64,000 nucleotides of DNA, taken from positions 1,302,001 to 1,366,000 of the forward strand of contig NZ_JAASRS010000001.1 of NCBI RefSeq assembly GCF_011761475.1. The letters are read 5' to 3'. The notes under the pieces are model-generated. The model worked only from the letters and a program-made list of their open reading frames with translations, had not been told where the DNA came from and did not search any database. This document shows positions 8,099 through 17,127 of the stretch, piece after piece. The stretch comes from Saccharococcus thermophilus (GTDB lineage Bacteria; Bacillota; Bacilli; Bacillales; Anoxybacillaceae). The first letter of the stretch is position 1. The number at the start of each line of letters is the position of its first letter. A program made the translations under genes and the position numbers.

Positions 8099-8881
8099 CT
8101 ATTCCCCTTTGTAGACCGGTTTTCGTTTTTCTTTAAACGCCTGTAGTCCTTCGAGACGGTCTTTTGTTGGAATCGTGATGTCATATGCCATTTGTTCAAT
8201 GCGCAATCCTGTCGCTAAATCAACATCTAAACCGCGGTTGATCGCAATTTTCGCTTGCATGACGGCGATTGGCGCATTCACTACGATTTGTTCGGCGATT
8301 TCCATCGCCTTTTCCATCAGTTGCTCGCGCGGTACAACGTATTCAACAAGACCGATTTGTTCCGCTTCTTTAGCGGTAATGCGTTTTGCTGTAAAAATTA
8401 ATTCTTTCGCCTTCCCTTTTCCGATTAGGCGCGGAAGCCGCTGCGTCCCTCCCGCTCCCGGAATGATTCCAAGCGACGTTTCCGTAAGACCAAGCTGCGC
8501 CGTGTCTGCAGCAACGCGAATATCGCAAGCAAGTGCAAGCTCAAGCCCTCCGCCAAACGCGGAACCATTTAGCGCGCAAATCACCGGCTGCGGGAGCTGT
8601 TCTACTTGATTAATTGTCTCTCGAATCAGCGTCACCGTTTTGCGTACTTCCGTTTCGTTCATACCGGCGCGCTCTTTTAAATCAGCTCCAGCGCAAAATA
8701 CTTTTTCGCCTGCTCCGGTAAAAATGACGACGCGGACGTCCCGACGGAAAGCGAGGTCGTAAAGAAGATGCGATAATTCATATAGCAATTCCGTCGATAG
8801 CGCGTTTGCCGATTCAGGACGGTTTAACGTAATGATCGCAATCCCGTTTTCCAATGCCGTGTATTGAACAAGTTCTGACAT
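8099..8881 (-). CDS. yngF: Enoyl-CoA hydratase (methylglutaconyl-CoA hydratase role)
   Basis: A 260-residue crotonase-fold enzyme that adds water to an enoyl-CoA, expected here to be 3-methylglutaconyl-CoA giving HMG-CoA. The oxyanion-hole motif CALNGSAFGGGLELALACD and the loop GLIPGAGGTQRLPRLIG are visible. The glutamate pair typical of hydratases is visible in TETSLGIIPGAGG and the GGGLELAL region. The start is ATG 8881 (MSELVQYTA) after a purine-rich site. The upstream open frame to 9004 overlaps yngG and is a shadow. It sits between yngG and yngE. Confidence 0.9.
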   Translation of the reverse strand: MSELVQYTALENGIAIITLNRPESANALSTELLYELSHLLYDLAFRRDVRVVIFTGAGEKVFCAGADLKERAGMNETEVRKTVTLIRETINQVEQLPQPVICALNGSAFGGGLELALACDIRVAADTAQLGLTETSLGIIPGAGGTQRLPRLIGKGKAKELIFTAKRITAKEAEQIGLVEYVVPREQLMEKAMEIAEQIVVNAPIAVMQAKIAINRGLDVDLATGLRIEQMAYDITIPTKDRLEGLQAFKEKRKPVYKGE

Positions 8882-8897
8882 ATATGTTGTCCCCCTT

Positions 8898-9797
8898 TTA
8901 CGTAGAAATCGTTTGCAAGTAACGGCTTGAAAGCGGGCGGCCGATTTTCTCTTGAATGAACAGCGCTGCTTCCATAAGACGCTGGACATCAATTCCCGTG
9001 GCAATGCCCATGCCGTGAAGCATATAGACTAAATCGTCGGTCGCCACATTTCCTGATGCGCCCGGTGCATACGGACATCCTCCTAACCCGCCGAGAGAGC
9101 TATCAAAAGTGGTAATCCCCATCTCGAGCGAAATAAGGATATTCGCTAGCGCCGTGCCGCGCGTATCATGAAAATGCATCGCGAGCTTTTCCTTTGGGAA
9201 CCGCTTTAAGACGATTTCAAGCAGCTCTTGTACTTGCTTTGGCGTAGCGACACCAATGGTATCGCCCAAAGAAAGCTCGTCAATTCCCATGTCAAACAAA
9301 CGTTCAGAAACGCGAATGACTTGTTCGACAGATACGCTTCCTTCATACGGACAGCCAAATACGGTCGATACGTAGCCGCGTACGGTTTTCCCTTCTTGTT
9401 TTGCTGCTCGAACCACTTCTTCTAGCACCGGAAACGTTTCTTCAATCGATTTATTAATATTTTTGCGGTTATGCGTTTCGCTCGCCGACATAAAAACCGC
9501 GACCTCATCCACTTGTGCCGTCAGCGCTTTTTCCAATCCTTTTTGATTTGGAACGAGTGCGGCGTACGTCACGCCGGGTACCCGTTCAATTCTCGTCGCT
9601 ACTTCCAACGCATCCGAAAGTTGCGGAATCCATTTTGGATGGACAAAAGAAGTAATCTCAATATACGTTAAGCCTGTTTTCGACAGTTTATTGATCCAGG
9701 CAATTTTATCTTCTGTCGCGATTTGTGTTTTTTCATTTTGCAGTCCGTCGCGCGGGCCGACTTCTTTAATGGTGACATGTGTTGGCCATTTGCCCAT
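8898..9797 (-). CDS. yngG: Hydroxymethylglutaryl-CoA lyase
   Basis: A 299-residue TIM-barrel lyase that splits HMG-CoA into acetyl-CoA and acetoacetate, the last step of leucine carbon breakdown. The N-terminal signature VGPRDGLQNEK, the metal-binding HFHDTRGTA and the active-site loop SSLGGLGGCPYAPGASGNVATDD with its catalytic cysteine are all present. The start is ATG 9797 (MGKWPTH), 6 bases after GAGGTGA. A GTG three codons upstream lies inside that ribosome binding site and is less likely. Confidence 0.92.
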   Translation of the reverse strand: MGKWPTHVTIKEVGPRDGLQNEKTQIATEDKIAWINKLSKTGLTYIEITSFVHPKWIPQLSDALEVATRIERVPGVTYAALVPNQKGLEKALTAQVDEVAVFMSASETHNRKNINKSIEETFPVLEEVVRAAKQEGKTVRGYVSTVFGCPYEGSVSVEQVIRVSERLFDMGIDELSLGDTIGVATPKQVQELLEIVLKRFPKEKLAMHFHDTRGTALANILISLEMGITTFDSSLGGLGGCPYAPGASGNVATDDLVYMLHGMGIATGIDVQRLMEAALFIQEKIGRPLSSRYLQTIST

Positions 9798-9809
9798 TTC
9801 TCTCACCTC

Positions 9810-10022
9810 TTATTCTAATTCGAGCAGCACGTCGCCCTCGTTCACAAAATCCCCTTCTTGTACATAGATTTGTTTGACAACTCCCGAAGACTCCGCCGCA
9901 ATCGGGATTTCCATTTTCATGGACTCTAAAATGACCACATCTTGCCCTTCTTCCACTTGATCTCCTACCGCGACAAAAATTTTCCATACACTTCCTGCCA
10001 TTGATGCGACTACTTGACTCAT
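9810..10022 (-). CDS. yngHB: Biotin carboxyl carrier protein (biotinyl domain)
   Basis: A free-standing 70-residue biotinyl domain. The attachment lysine is K36 in ESMKMEIP, with the hairpin partner region VKQIYVQEGDFVNEGDVLLELE completing the flattened barrel. It carries carboxybiotin between the biotin carboxylase and the YngE carboxyltransferase. It lies 22 bases after the carboxylase gene and 12 bases before yngG. Biotin ligase must modify it; a biotin synthase gene (bioB) is at 40.5-41.5 kb in this window. Confidence 0.93.
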   Translation of the reverse strand: MSQVVASMAGSVWKIFVAVGDQVEEGQDVVILESMKMEIPIAAESSGVVKQIYVQEGDFVNEGDVLLELE

Positions 10023-10044
10023 TGTTTTCTTCCCCCATTTCTTC

Positions 10045-11397
10045 TTATTTTGTCGTTGTGGTTTGCAAGTACTTTTCTACAAAATTGGTTGTTGTGTCTC
10101 CCGCTTGGAACGCAGGATGGGAAAGCACCTCTTTTAGCATCGGGATGTTTGTTTTAATTCCTTCAATTTGATAGTTCTCTAGCGCCGCAAGCATACGTTT
10201 GATCGCTTCTTGGCGGTCGTTTCCTTTCGTAATCAGTTTGGCGATCATCGGATCGTAAAACGGTGTGACCGTCATGCCGCTTTGCACCGCCGTTTCATTG
10301 CGCACGTATTCACTTTGCGGCAGCCCAAAGGCCGTGATTTTCCCCGGCGATGGAAAAAATGTTTTCGGATCTTCGGCGTAGATGCGCACTTCAATCGCAT
10401 GGCCTTCGCGGCGGATATCTTCCTGCCGATAGCGAAGCGGCTCGCCAGTGGCGACGCGCAGTTGTTCTTCGACTAAATCGAGCCCGGTAATTTCTTCGGT
10501 AACTGGATGCTCGACTTGCAGCCGTGTATTCATTTCGAGAAAATAAAAGTTTTTCTGTTCATCGACTAAAAATTCAATCGTTCCGGCATTCGTATAGCCG
10601 ATATGTTTGGCAGCCTTGACGGCGGCTTCCCCCATTTTCCGCCGCGTCTCTTCATCTAAAAACGGCGACGGCGCCTCTTCGACGACTTTTTGGTGGCGGC
10701 GCTGAATCGAACATTCCCGTTCCCACAAATAAATGCAGTTCCCATGTTCGTCAGCGAGAAGCTGGATTTCGATATGGCGAGGATTAGCGATATATTTTTC
10801 TAAATACATCGCCCCGTCTCCGAAGAACGAAGCAGCGCGTTTTTGGTTTCCTTCAAACGCTTTACGGAGCTCTTCTTCATTGCGTACGATTTGCATGCCG
10901 ATGCCGCCGCCGCCTGCCGAAGCTTTTAACATAATTGGATAGCCAATCGCTTCAGCGGTTTTTACCGCTTCCTCGACATCTTGAAGCGGGAAGGCGATGC
11001 CGGGAACGATCGGCACTCCAGCCGTTTCCATCGTCTTTCTTGCTTCAATTTTGCTTCCCATTTTCGCGATTACGCCCGCTTTCGGCCCGATAAAAACGAT
11101 TCCTTCTTCTTCACAACGGCGGGCAAATTGTGGATTTTCGGATAATAATCCGTAGCCCGGATGGATGGCCTCCGCGTTTGCCGCCTTCGCCACTTCAATA
11201 ATTTTTTCGATATTTAAATAGCTTTCGCTCACGCGCGGCTTGCCGATCAAATAGGCCTCATCCGCCAGCTTGACGTGAAGCGAATCGGCATCTGCTTCCG
11301 AATAGACGGCAACTGTTTGAATTCCTAATTTTTTACACGTACGAATGATACGCACCGCAATTTCCCCACGATTGGCGATTAATACTTTCGAAAACAT
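10045..11397 (-). CDS. yngHA: Acyl-CoA carboxylase biotin carboxylase subunit
   Basis: A 450-residue ATP-grasp enzyme that carboxylates biotin with bicarbonate and ATP. The N-terminal lobe starts FSKVLIANRGEIAVRIIRTC, the glycine-rich ATP loop is LKASAGGGGIGMQ, and the catalytic region holds EMNTRLQVEHPVTEEITG. It has the same domain order as AccC but sits in the yng operon with its own carrier and transferase. It is therefore assigned to methylcrotonyl-CoA (or a related acyl-CoA) carboxylase. The start is ATG 11397 after AAAGGGTGA. Confidence 0.9.
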   Translation of the reverse strand: MFSKVLIANRGEIAVRIIRTCKKLGIQTVAVYSEADADSLHVKLADEAYLIGKPRVSESYLNIEKIIEVAKAANAEAIHPGYGLLSENPQFARRCEEEGIVFIGPKAGVIAKMGSKIEARKTMETAGVPIVPGIAFPLQDVEEAVKTAEAIGYPIMLKASAGGGGIGMQIVRNEEELRKAFEGNQKRAASFFGDGAMYLEKYIANPRHIEIQLLADEHGNCIYLWERECSIQRRHQKVVEEAPSPFLDEETRRKMGEAAVKAAKHIGYTNAGTIEFLVDEQKNFYFLEMNTRLQVEHPVTEEITGLDLVEEQLRVATGEPLRYRQEDIRREGHAIEVRIYAEDPKTFFPSPGKITAFGLPQSEYVRNETAVQSGMTVTPFYDPMIAKLITKGNDRQEAIKRMLAALENYQIEGIKTNIPMLKEVLSHPAFQAGDTTTNFVEKYLQTTTTK

Positions 11398-11426
11398 CGC
11401 ATTCACCCTTTGCGTCATTGTTTTAT

Positions 11427-11464
11427 CGCCAAGCGGAGCTTCAAGGACGAAGCACCGCTTGGCG
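11427..11464 (-). other. Strong intergenic hairpin between yngI and yngHA
   Basis: CGCCAAGCGG and CCGCTTGGCG form a 10-bp stem, continued by GCTTC/GAAGC around a six-base loop. On the coding (minus) strand it is not followed by a T-run, so it looks more like an RNA-processing or mRNA-stabilising element than a terminator. Confidence 0.6.
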
Positions 11465-11468
11465 ACGA

Positions 11469-12115
11469 CTATTTAATGGTTAGGCCGAGACGTTGTTTCG
11501 CCATCTCCCGCAATCTGAATTTTTGGATTTTTCCAGAAGCTGTCATTGGAAACGAGTCAGTAAATTCGATATAGCGCGGAATTTTATGGCGCGAAATTTT
11601 CCCGCGGCAAAACTCGCGAATTTCTTCCGCCGTCGCTGTTTCTCCTTCTTTCAGGATAATCCAGGCCATCACTTCCTCGCCGTATTTTTCATCAGGAATG
11701 CCGACGACTTGAACATCGAAAATTTTTGGATGTTTGTATAAAAACTCTTCGATTTCGCGCGGATAAATGTTTTCGCCACCACGAATAATCATGTCTTTCA
11801 AACGTCCGGTGATACGGCAATATCCGTTTTCATCCATCGTAGCCAGATCGCCGGTATGCAGCCAGCCATCTTCATCAATGGCTTCTTTTGTCGCGTCCGG
11901 ATTTTTGTAATAGCCTTTCATCACATGGTAACCGCGCGTGCATAATTCCCCTTGCACACCTGGCGGCACTTCTTTATTCGTGCCCGGCTCGACGATTTTC
12001 ACTTCGACATTTGGCAGCGCGCGACCAACCGTTTCCACGCGCAAATGAATCGGATCATTCGTTCTTGTCTGTGTAATCACCGGCGATGATTCCGTCTGAC
12101 CGTAAGCAATCGTAA
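11469..12115 (-). pseudogene. yngI: Acyl-CoA synthetase (AMP-forming), C-terminal fragment
   Basis: This encodes [20 protein letters not shown] onward, including the adenylate motif [10 protein letters not shown], the hinge [16 protein letters not shown] and the catalytic C-terminal lysine region [13 protein letters not shown]. It is the end of the gene that starts at 14999. Joining 14999-14003 to 12109-11469 gives an uninterrupted 545-residue frame with the sequence [11 protein letters not shown] across the joint. As it stands the fragment has no start signal of its own. Confidence 0.92.
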
Positions 12116-14002
12116 CTCACATTTCGCACCCTAACAAGGTCAAAACAAAGGATTTTTTATTTAGTTTTTCAGAATAACTTTTTGACCAACACAACGAGCG
12201 ATGGCAATCCTTTTTTTACCATCGCTGGTCGTTCCGTATCACGTTACACGTAGATGCTCTCATCCATGCCCAATCCCTGCAGAATCCTTCGCTGATCAGG
12301 GGTAAGGGAGCGATCCAGTGAGCGTTGGATGCGCCCATCCGGCAGCTTGAACAGGACGACGTTCACATATTGAAACAGCTGAAAAATCGCCTGTCCCGTC
12401 GGCCGGGTCAGCTTGCGGCCTCCAGGACCCTTCAACGGGTGTTCTGGAGTAATAAACTGACGCACTCGGCGCTGAAAAACGCGGTAAATAGCCAAGGCCA
12501 ACAGAAACAAATAGCCTAATACTGCGACCCGTTCTGGTTTTTTGACGTAAATCTCATCCGTGAAAAACGGATCTTTCAAAAAAGCGAAGTTCATTTCCAC
12601 CGAGATCTGCCCTTTATACAGCTTCAAGATCTCTTGGGCATCCATGGGTTGGCCCTTCCATTCCTTCGGAACGGTCGTGACAAGGACAAACCGGGACGCT
12701 TTCCGTCTCGCCTGTTCCCACGCGTCTTGGTCGAATTCGACGTCAAGGTGCAAGAAATACAGCGTCTCCACCTCGGGTTCCGCCCCTTTTTTCGGCCGTC
12801 CGCGCCGTTTTTTCAGGCGTACGATCTCTTCGACCGCGGCCTCAACCCGATGAAACCGGGGGCGAAGGGACGCCTTGAGGGACGCCAAGGCTTGTTCGGC
12901 ATCTTCCCGGCAGGAGAAGGGGTGACGCTCCCAACGGGCTTGTTCCTCGCGAAGAAGCTCCGCTTCTTTGGTTCGTTCTTTTTCAAGCGTCTTTCCTTTT
13001 CGCTGGTCGAGCGCGCTCGATTCAACAACGATCAGCCGAACGGGGTGGCCTTCATACGTCGAGGCCGTTTCCCATACCCGGTACGTGGCGCCGTTTCTCT
13101 CCGCCAACGTAAAGGGATCGCTCCACGTCGTGTCCTCAGCATCCGCTTCGGCCAGCGCGGTTTTCACGATCCGGAGCGACGAAGGGCCTCTGGTGATCAA
13201 AAAGGCGTTGGCCGCTTTGGTTTGCGCCAGGGTCTCTTTCGTCATCGCGGCGGAATCGGCCACGTAAATCCATTCGTCTTCGATTTTGGCCTGCTTCAGC
13301 TGTTCATGGACACGAGACAGCACCTCGGGATTCCATGTTTTATCGGGCAGGTTGCCATCGTGCACATCGCCGTAAAACGGGATGCCGTCCTCGTTGCCGA
13401 CCAGTCCGAAACCGATCTGTTTTTGCCAACGATGATGGCGGTTGTAGCCATGTGTGATTTGTAAGGCCTCTAACGAGGCCGATTCATACGCGCCGTAAAC
13501 GGTCTTGTCCGTCGTATCGGCGTGGAAGGCTCGGAGGGAAAGGCCTTCTTTTCGATAAATATGAATCAAGCAAGTGCTGATGACGTTGTGAATGCCAGCC
13601 TCATACAGGCGATCGAGATGACGGGCCAACGCATCGTCGTTCAACCAGGAAGGATGGAGATCGGGACGGATGAGTTTCTCACAATCGACCTCCTGAGCCC
13701 AATGTTCCAAGTGAACAAGGGCTTGCCGGCCGTCAAACACATTGTAGAGGATGGCCTGAACGGCATCGCTGACTCGCGTTTGGCACTGCGGATCGACGGG
13801 CACGAGATGGTCAATCAATTGAGGCAGACCCAGTTTCTTGAATAGGGCACTTATTATATTCAAATAAGAATTGCGATAGACCTTTTTGACTTGAACGTTC
13901 ATAAGTGAAAAACTCCTTTACGTTCCTTGTGTGTCAAGGATTCATTCGACATCGGAACGAAAAAATCCTCCCGATTTTCGTCGAGAGGGTGCGAAATGTG
14001 AG
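12116..14002 (-). mobile_element. IS1634-family insertion sequence, 1887 bp, inside yngI
   Basis: Perfect 17-bp terminal repeats CTCACATTTCGCACCCT bound the element. The flanking 6-bp target duplication TCGTAA occurs at 12110-12115 and 14003-14008. Excision on paper rebuilds the acyl-CoA synthetase reading frame exactly. The element reads in the same direction as the yng operon, so polarity on yngHA-HB-G-F-E depends on readthrough. Its one gene is intact. Confidence 0.93.
12244..13902 (-). CDS. IS1634-family DDE transposase
   Basis: A 552-residue transposase filling the element. Acidic residues are visible in [14 protein letters not shown], in [10 protein letters not shown], and in the C-terminal [18 protein letters not shown], the expected D...D...E order with the long insertion between D2 and E typical of this family. 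The start is ATG 13902, 100 bases inside the element end, with an AAGGAG-like site upstream. No internal stop is seen, so it is likely functional. Confidence 0.9.
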   Translation of the reverse strand: MNVQVKKVYRNSYLNIISALFKKLGLPQLIDHLVPVDPQCQTRVSDAVQAILYNVFDGRQALVHLEHWAQEVDCEKLIRPDLHPSWLNDDALARHLDRLYEAGIHNVISTCLIHIYRKEGLSLRAFHADTTDKTVYGAYESASLEALQITHGYNRHHRWQKQIGFGLVGNEDGIPFYGDVHDGNLPDKTWNPEVLSRVHEQLKQAKIEDEWIYVADSAAMTKETLAQTKAANAFLITRGPSSLRIVKTALAEADAEDTTWSDPFTLAERNGATYRVWETASTYEGHPVRLIVVESSALDQRKGKTLEKERTKEAELLREEQARWERHPFSCREDAEQALASLKASLRPRFHRVEAAVEEIVRLKKRRGRPKKGAEPEVETLYFLHLDVEFDQDAWEQARRKASRFVLVTTVPKEWKGQPMDAQEILKLYKGQISVEMNFAFLKDPFFTDEIYVKKPERVAVLGYLFLLALAIYRVFQRRVRQFITPEHPLKGPGGRKLTRPTGQAIFQLFQYVNVVLFKLPDGRIQRSLDRSLTPDQRRILQGLGMDESIYV

Positions 14003-14999
14003 TCGTAATCTCTTTTATTCCCATTTTCTCGATAACCGCTTTCATTACTTCAATTGGGCAAGGAGATCCGGCCATAATTCCCTTGCGAAGCGTTGATAAA
14101 TCATATTTTTCAAAATCAGGTTCGTTCAATTCGGCAATAAACATCGTCGGCACCCCATGCAAGGCCGTGCATCTTTCCGCTTGCACGGTTTGCAGCACTT
14201 GTTTCGGGTTAAATTCCTGCACCGGCACCATCGTCGCTCCAACTGTGGCGCATGCCAATGTGCTCATCACGCAGCCGAAGCAATGGAAGAACGGCACCGG
14301 GATACAGAGGCGGTCATTTTTCGTGAGGTTCATGCATTGCGCAACTTGATGGGCATTGTTGACAATATTGTAGTGGGTGAGCATCACGCCTTTTGGGAAT
14401 CCTGTCGTTCCCGAGGTGTACTGCATGTTGATGACGTCATGCGGATCGAGCGAATTCATCCGTTCATCGAGCTGTTCTTCCGTCACATCGTGCGCCATCG
14501 CCAAAATGTCGTTCCACGTAAACATCCCCGGATAGCGTTTCTCCCCAATGAACACGACATTTTTCAATTTTGGCAAACGCTTGGACTGAAGCTTTCCGGG
14601 CTCGCATGTACGCAGTTCCGGAACAATCTCATAAAGAATGTCGACGTAAGAAGAGTCGCGATATCGTTCGATTAAAAAGAGAGTGGTAGAATCGGATTGT
14701 TTTAATAAATACTCTAATTCTGCGGCACGGTAGTTCGTATTGACCGTGACAAGCACCGCTCCCATTTTCCCTGTCGCAAATTGGCATGCGATCCATTCCG
14801 GCACATTGGTCGCCCAAATCGCCACATTTTCTCCTTTTTCAATGCCAAGCCGCATCAACCCGCGCGCTACTAAACGGCAATAGTCATCGAATTGCTTATA
14901 CGTCATTCGCAAGCCGCGGTCTGCGTACACGACCGCCTCTTGATCTGGATGCAACCTCGCTTTTTCCTCCAGCAACTTCCCCACTGTGACCGTCAACAT
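14003..14999 (-). pseudogene. yngI: Acyl-CoA synthetase (AMP-forming), N-terminal fragment
   Basis: This is the first 332 residues of an ANL-superfamily ligase that would activate a fatty or keto acid with ATP and CoA. The P-loop-like AMP motif [18 protein letters not shown] is intact, followed by FFHCFGCVM. The frame now runs into the IS1634 end and stops at 13899, so the product lacks the adenylate and hinge motifs and cannot catalyse ligation. In B. subtilis yngI lies at the same place between yngJ and yngH. Confidence 0.92.
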
Positions 15000-15058
15000 A
15001 AACCGTCTCCTCCCCTTTGTCCAAATTCATTCCTAACTATATGCGCATTCCCTGATAT

Positions 15059-16201
15059 TTAGCATCCTAGTTGACGGGCAATCACAAGGCGTTGAACTTC
15101 TGACGTACCTTCTCCGATTTCCATCAGTTTGATGTCGCGTAAATGGCGTTCGACTCCATACTCTTTCATATAGCCATAGCCGCCGTGAATTTGAATCGCT
15201 TGGTTGCAGACACGGAAGCCCATTTCCGAAGCGAACAGTTTTGCGAATGATGCTTCTTTTGTAAACGGTTTTCCTTGATCTTTTAGCCATGCTGCTTTAT
15301 ACACCATATTGCGGGCAAGCTCAATTTCCATCGCCATATCGGCAAGCTTAAATTGGATCGCTTGAAATTTTGAAATAGTCTGACCAAATTGGACGCGCTC
15401 CTTCGCATATTGAAGCGCTTTCTCAAACGCTGCCTGCGCAATGCCGACCGCCAGTGCGGCAATGGAAATGCGGCCCCCGTCAAGCGTGTACAAAAACTGT
15501 TTAAACCCTTTTTGCGGATCGCCAAGCACGTTTTCTTTCGGCACACGGACGTTTTCAAACACAAGCTCACACGTATTGGAAGCTCGGACGCCCATTTTAT
15601 CGTAGTTCGAACGGATCGTAAACCCTGGCGTATCGGTTGGAACGATAATGGCGGAAATAATATTTTTGCCGCGTTCATCTTTTCCCGTCACCGCTGTGAC
15701 AATGACCTGTCTGGAATATTGGGCGTTAGTAATCCAGCACTTTTCACCATTAATGACATATTCGTCGCCATCCAATACCGCAGTGGTGCGCGTGCCGCCC
15801 GCGTCAGACCCGGCGTTCGGCTCCGTCAAACCAAACGCTCCCAACGTTTCGCCTTTTGCCATCGGCACAAGCCACTTTTGCTTTTGTTCTTCCGTGCCGA
15901 AATAATAAATCGGGCTTGCGCCTAAGGAAACGGCAGCAGCATAGCTTAATCCCGTGCCGCCACAAGCGCGGCCGATTTCTTCGACGGCGATGGCATAAGA
16001 AATCGTATCTCCGCCTGAGCCGCCATACTTCTCTGGAAAAGGAATGCCTAAAAGCCCTAATTCGCCCATCTTTTTAAACACTTCGACAGGGAAATACGCT
16101 TCTTCATCCCATTTCGCCGCGTATGGCGCAATTTCCTTCTCGGCAAAGTCACGAACCATCTCTTTAATCATCTGCTGCTCTTTTGTTAATTCGAAATTCA
16201 T
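15059..16201 (-). CDS. yngJ: Acyl-CoA dehydrogenase
   Basis: A 380-residue FAD enzyme that forms the 2,3-double bond of an acyl-CoA and passes electrons to electron-transfer flavoprotein. Signatures are FGLTEPNAGSDAGGTRT, WITNAQYS and the C-terminal QIHGGYGYMKEYGVERHLRD. Glu364 in GEGTSEVQR stands at the canonical catalytic-base position. True isovaleryl-CoA dehydrogenases usually place the base elsewhere, so this enzyme may prefer a straight or short chain despite the leucine-type operon. It is the first operon gene, behind two TetR-type operators. Confidence 0.9.
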   Translation of the reverse strand: MNFELTKEQQMIKEMVRDFAEKEIAPYAAKWDEEAYFPVEVFKKMGELGLLGIPFPEKYGGSGGDTISYAIAVEEIGRACGGTGLSYAAAVSLGASPIYYFGTEEQKQKWLVPMAKGETLGAFGLTEPNAGSDAGGTRTTAVLDGDEYVINGEKCWITNAQYSRQVIVTAVTGKDERGKNIISAIIVPTDTPGFTIRSNYDKMGVRASNTCELVFENVRVPKENVLGDPQKGFKQFLYTLDGGRISIAALAVGIAQAAFEKALQYAKERVQFGQTISKFQAIQFKLADMAMEIELARNMVYKAAWLKDQGKPFTKEASFAKLFASEMGFRVCNQAIQIHGGYGYMKEYGVERHLRDIKLMEIGEGTSEVQRLVIARQLGC

Positions 16202-16234
16202 TCTCTCTCCCCCATTAGATTTATCATTTATCTT

Positions 16235-16315
16235 AAAACCGACTAGTCGGTTTTAACGTTAGCAATAGAAACAGTTGTTAACTATCTCTGCTTCCGTTTA
16301 GACCGACCAGTTGGT
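16235..16315 (-). promoter_or_regulatory. Two palindromic operators upstream of yngJ (TetR sites)
   Basis: Site 1 (16235-16254) is a perfect 20-bp palindrome with core ACCGACTAGTCGGT. Site 2 (16302-16315) is the related ACCGACCAGTTGGT. Both lie between yngJ and the TetR-family gene that stands immediately upstream on the same strand. Paired ACCGAC..GTCGGT palindromes are typical of TetR-type acyl-CoA-responsive repressors. Binding by the neighbouring regulator is inference. Confidence 0.78.
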
Positions 16316-16333
16316 TTCTTTACAAAATACATA

Positions 16334-16984
16334 TTATTTTTCCTCCGAAAACGTATGAAACAAAGACGGAAGCAAAAATTGAGAAATGGACGCTTTTTCC
16401 TTCATTTCTTCCCGCAGCACGGCATGCAAAATAAAGTCGGCAAAATATTTCGCGATTTGTTCGATCGAAAGCGGGCCTTCCGGGTTATACCATTTATACG
16501 TCCAGTTGACCATGCCGATAATCGACATGCCAGTAATTTCTACGGATAGTTCAGGACGGAATTCTCCCGCTTCGATCCCCTCACGGATGACGCGAAAAAT
16601 GACTTGTTTGAACTCATCGCGTTTTCGGTTGATCTTTTCCGAGTATTCCGGCTTTAAATATGTGCTTTCCTGATAAAAAACGGTAATGTGAGGCTTATAT
16701 AAATGAAACACTTTAACAAACGACTGGATAATAGCATATAAGCGCTCTGTTGGAGTGGTGTAATTTTCATACGCTTCCTGGGCCTTATTCAAGACATACG
16801 TAATAAATACGTCATGAATGTGATAAAGCAGCTCGTCTTTTGACTTAAAGTTGTGGTAAAAGCCGCCTTTTGACGTATCGCTTTCTGTCACAATGCGGTC
16901 AACGGTCACACCATGATACCCATATTTTTCAAAAAGGTGAAGAGCGGTGTCAATAATTCGGTCTTTCAGTGGTTTTTCTGCCAT
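16334..16984 (-). CDS. TetR-family regulator, probable repressor of the yng operon
   Basis: A 216-residue protein with an N-terminal TetR helix-turn-helix (DTALHLFEKYGYHGVTVDRIVTESDTSKGGFYHNFKSKDELL split by the usual helices). The helical C-terminal ligand domain resembles the fatty-acid-responsive TetR_C group. The start is ATG 16984 after GGAGA. It precedes yngJ and two matching palindromes lie in the gap, so it probably controls both itself and the acyl-CoA genes, released by an acyl-CoA. Confidence 0.88.
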   Translation of the reverse strand: MAEKPLKDRIIDTALHLFEKYGYHGVTVDRIVTESDTSKGGFYHNFKSKDELLYHIHDVFITYVLNKAQEAYENYTTPTERLYAIIQSFVKVFHLYKPHITVFYQESTYLKPEYSEKINRKRDEFKQVIFRVIREGIEAGEFRPELSVEITGMSIIGMVNWTYKWYNPEGPLSIEQIAKYFADFILHAVLREEMKEKASISQFLLPSLFHTFSEEK

Positions 16985-17127
16985 GGAAAATCTCCTTTGC
17001 TTTTATGTTACCATCATTTTCTGAAAAATAAAATATTTTTTATTAATTATAAAATACGAAATGGTTGCCGGAAATGTCAACTATCGTTTATCATCAATCA
17101 TGTAATGAAAAAGAAAGGAACGATACG

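Noticed and set aside
8881-9004. N-terminal extension of the enoyl-CoA hydratase frame
   Set aside because: It overlaps the end of yngG and lacks crotonase homology; MSELVQYT has the right place and a ribosome binding site.
12634-13464. Long plus-strand open frame (276 codons)
   Set aside because: It lies antisense to the IS1634 transposase, has no ribosome binding site and a composition dictated by the opposite frame.
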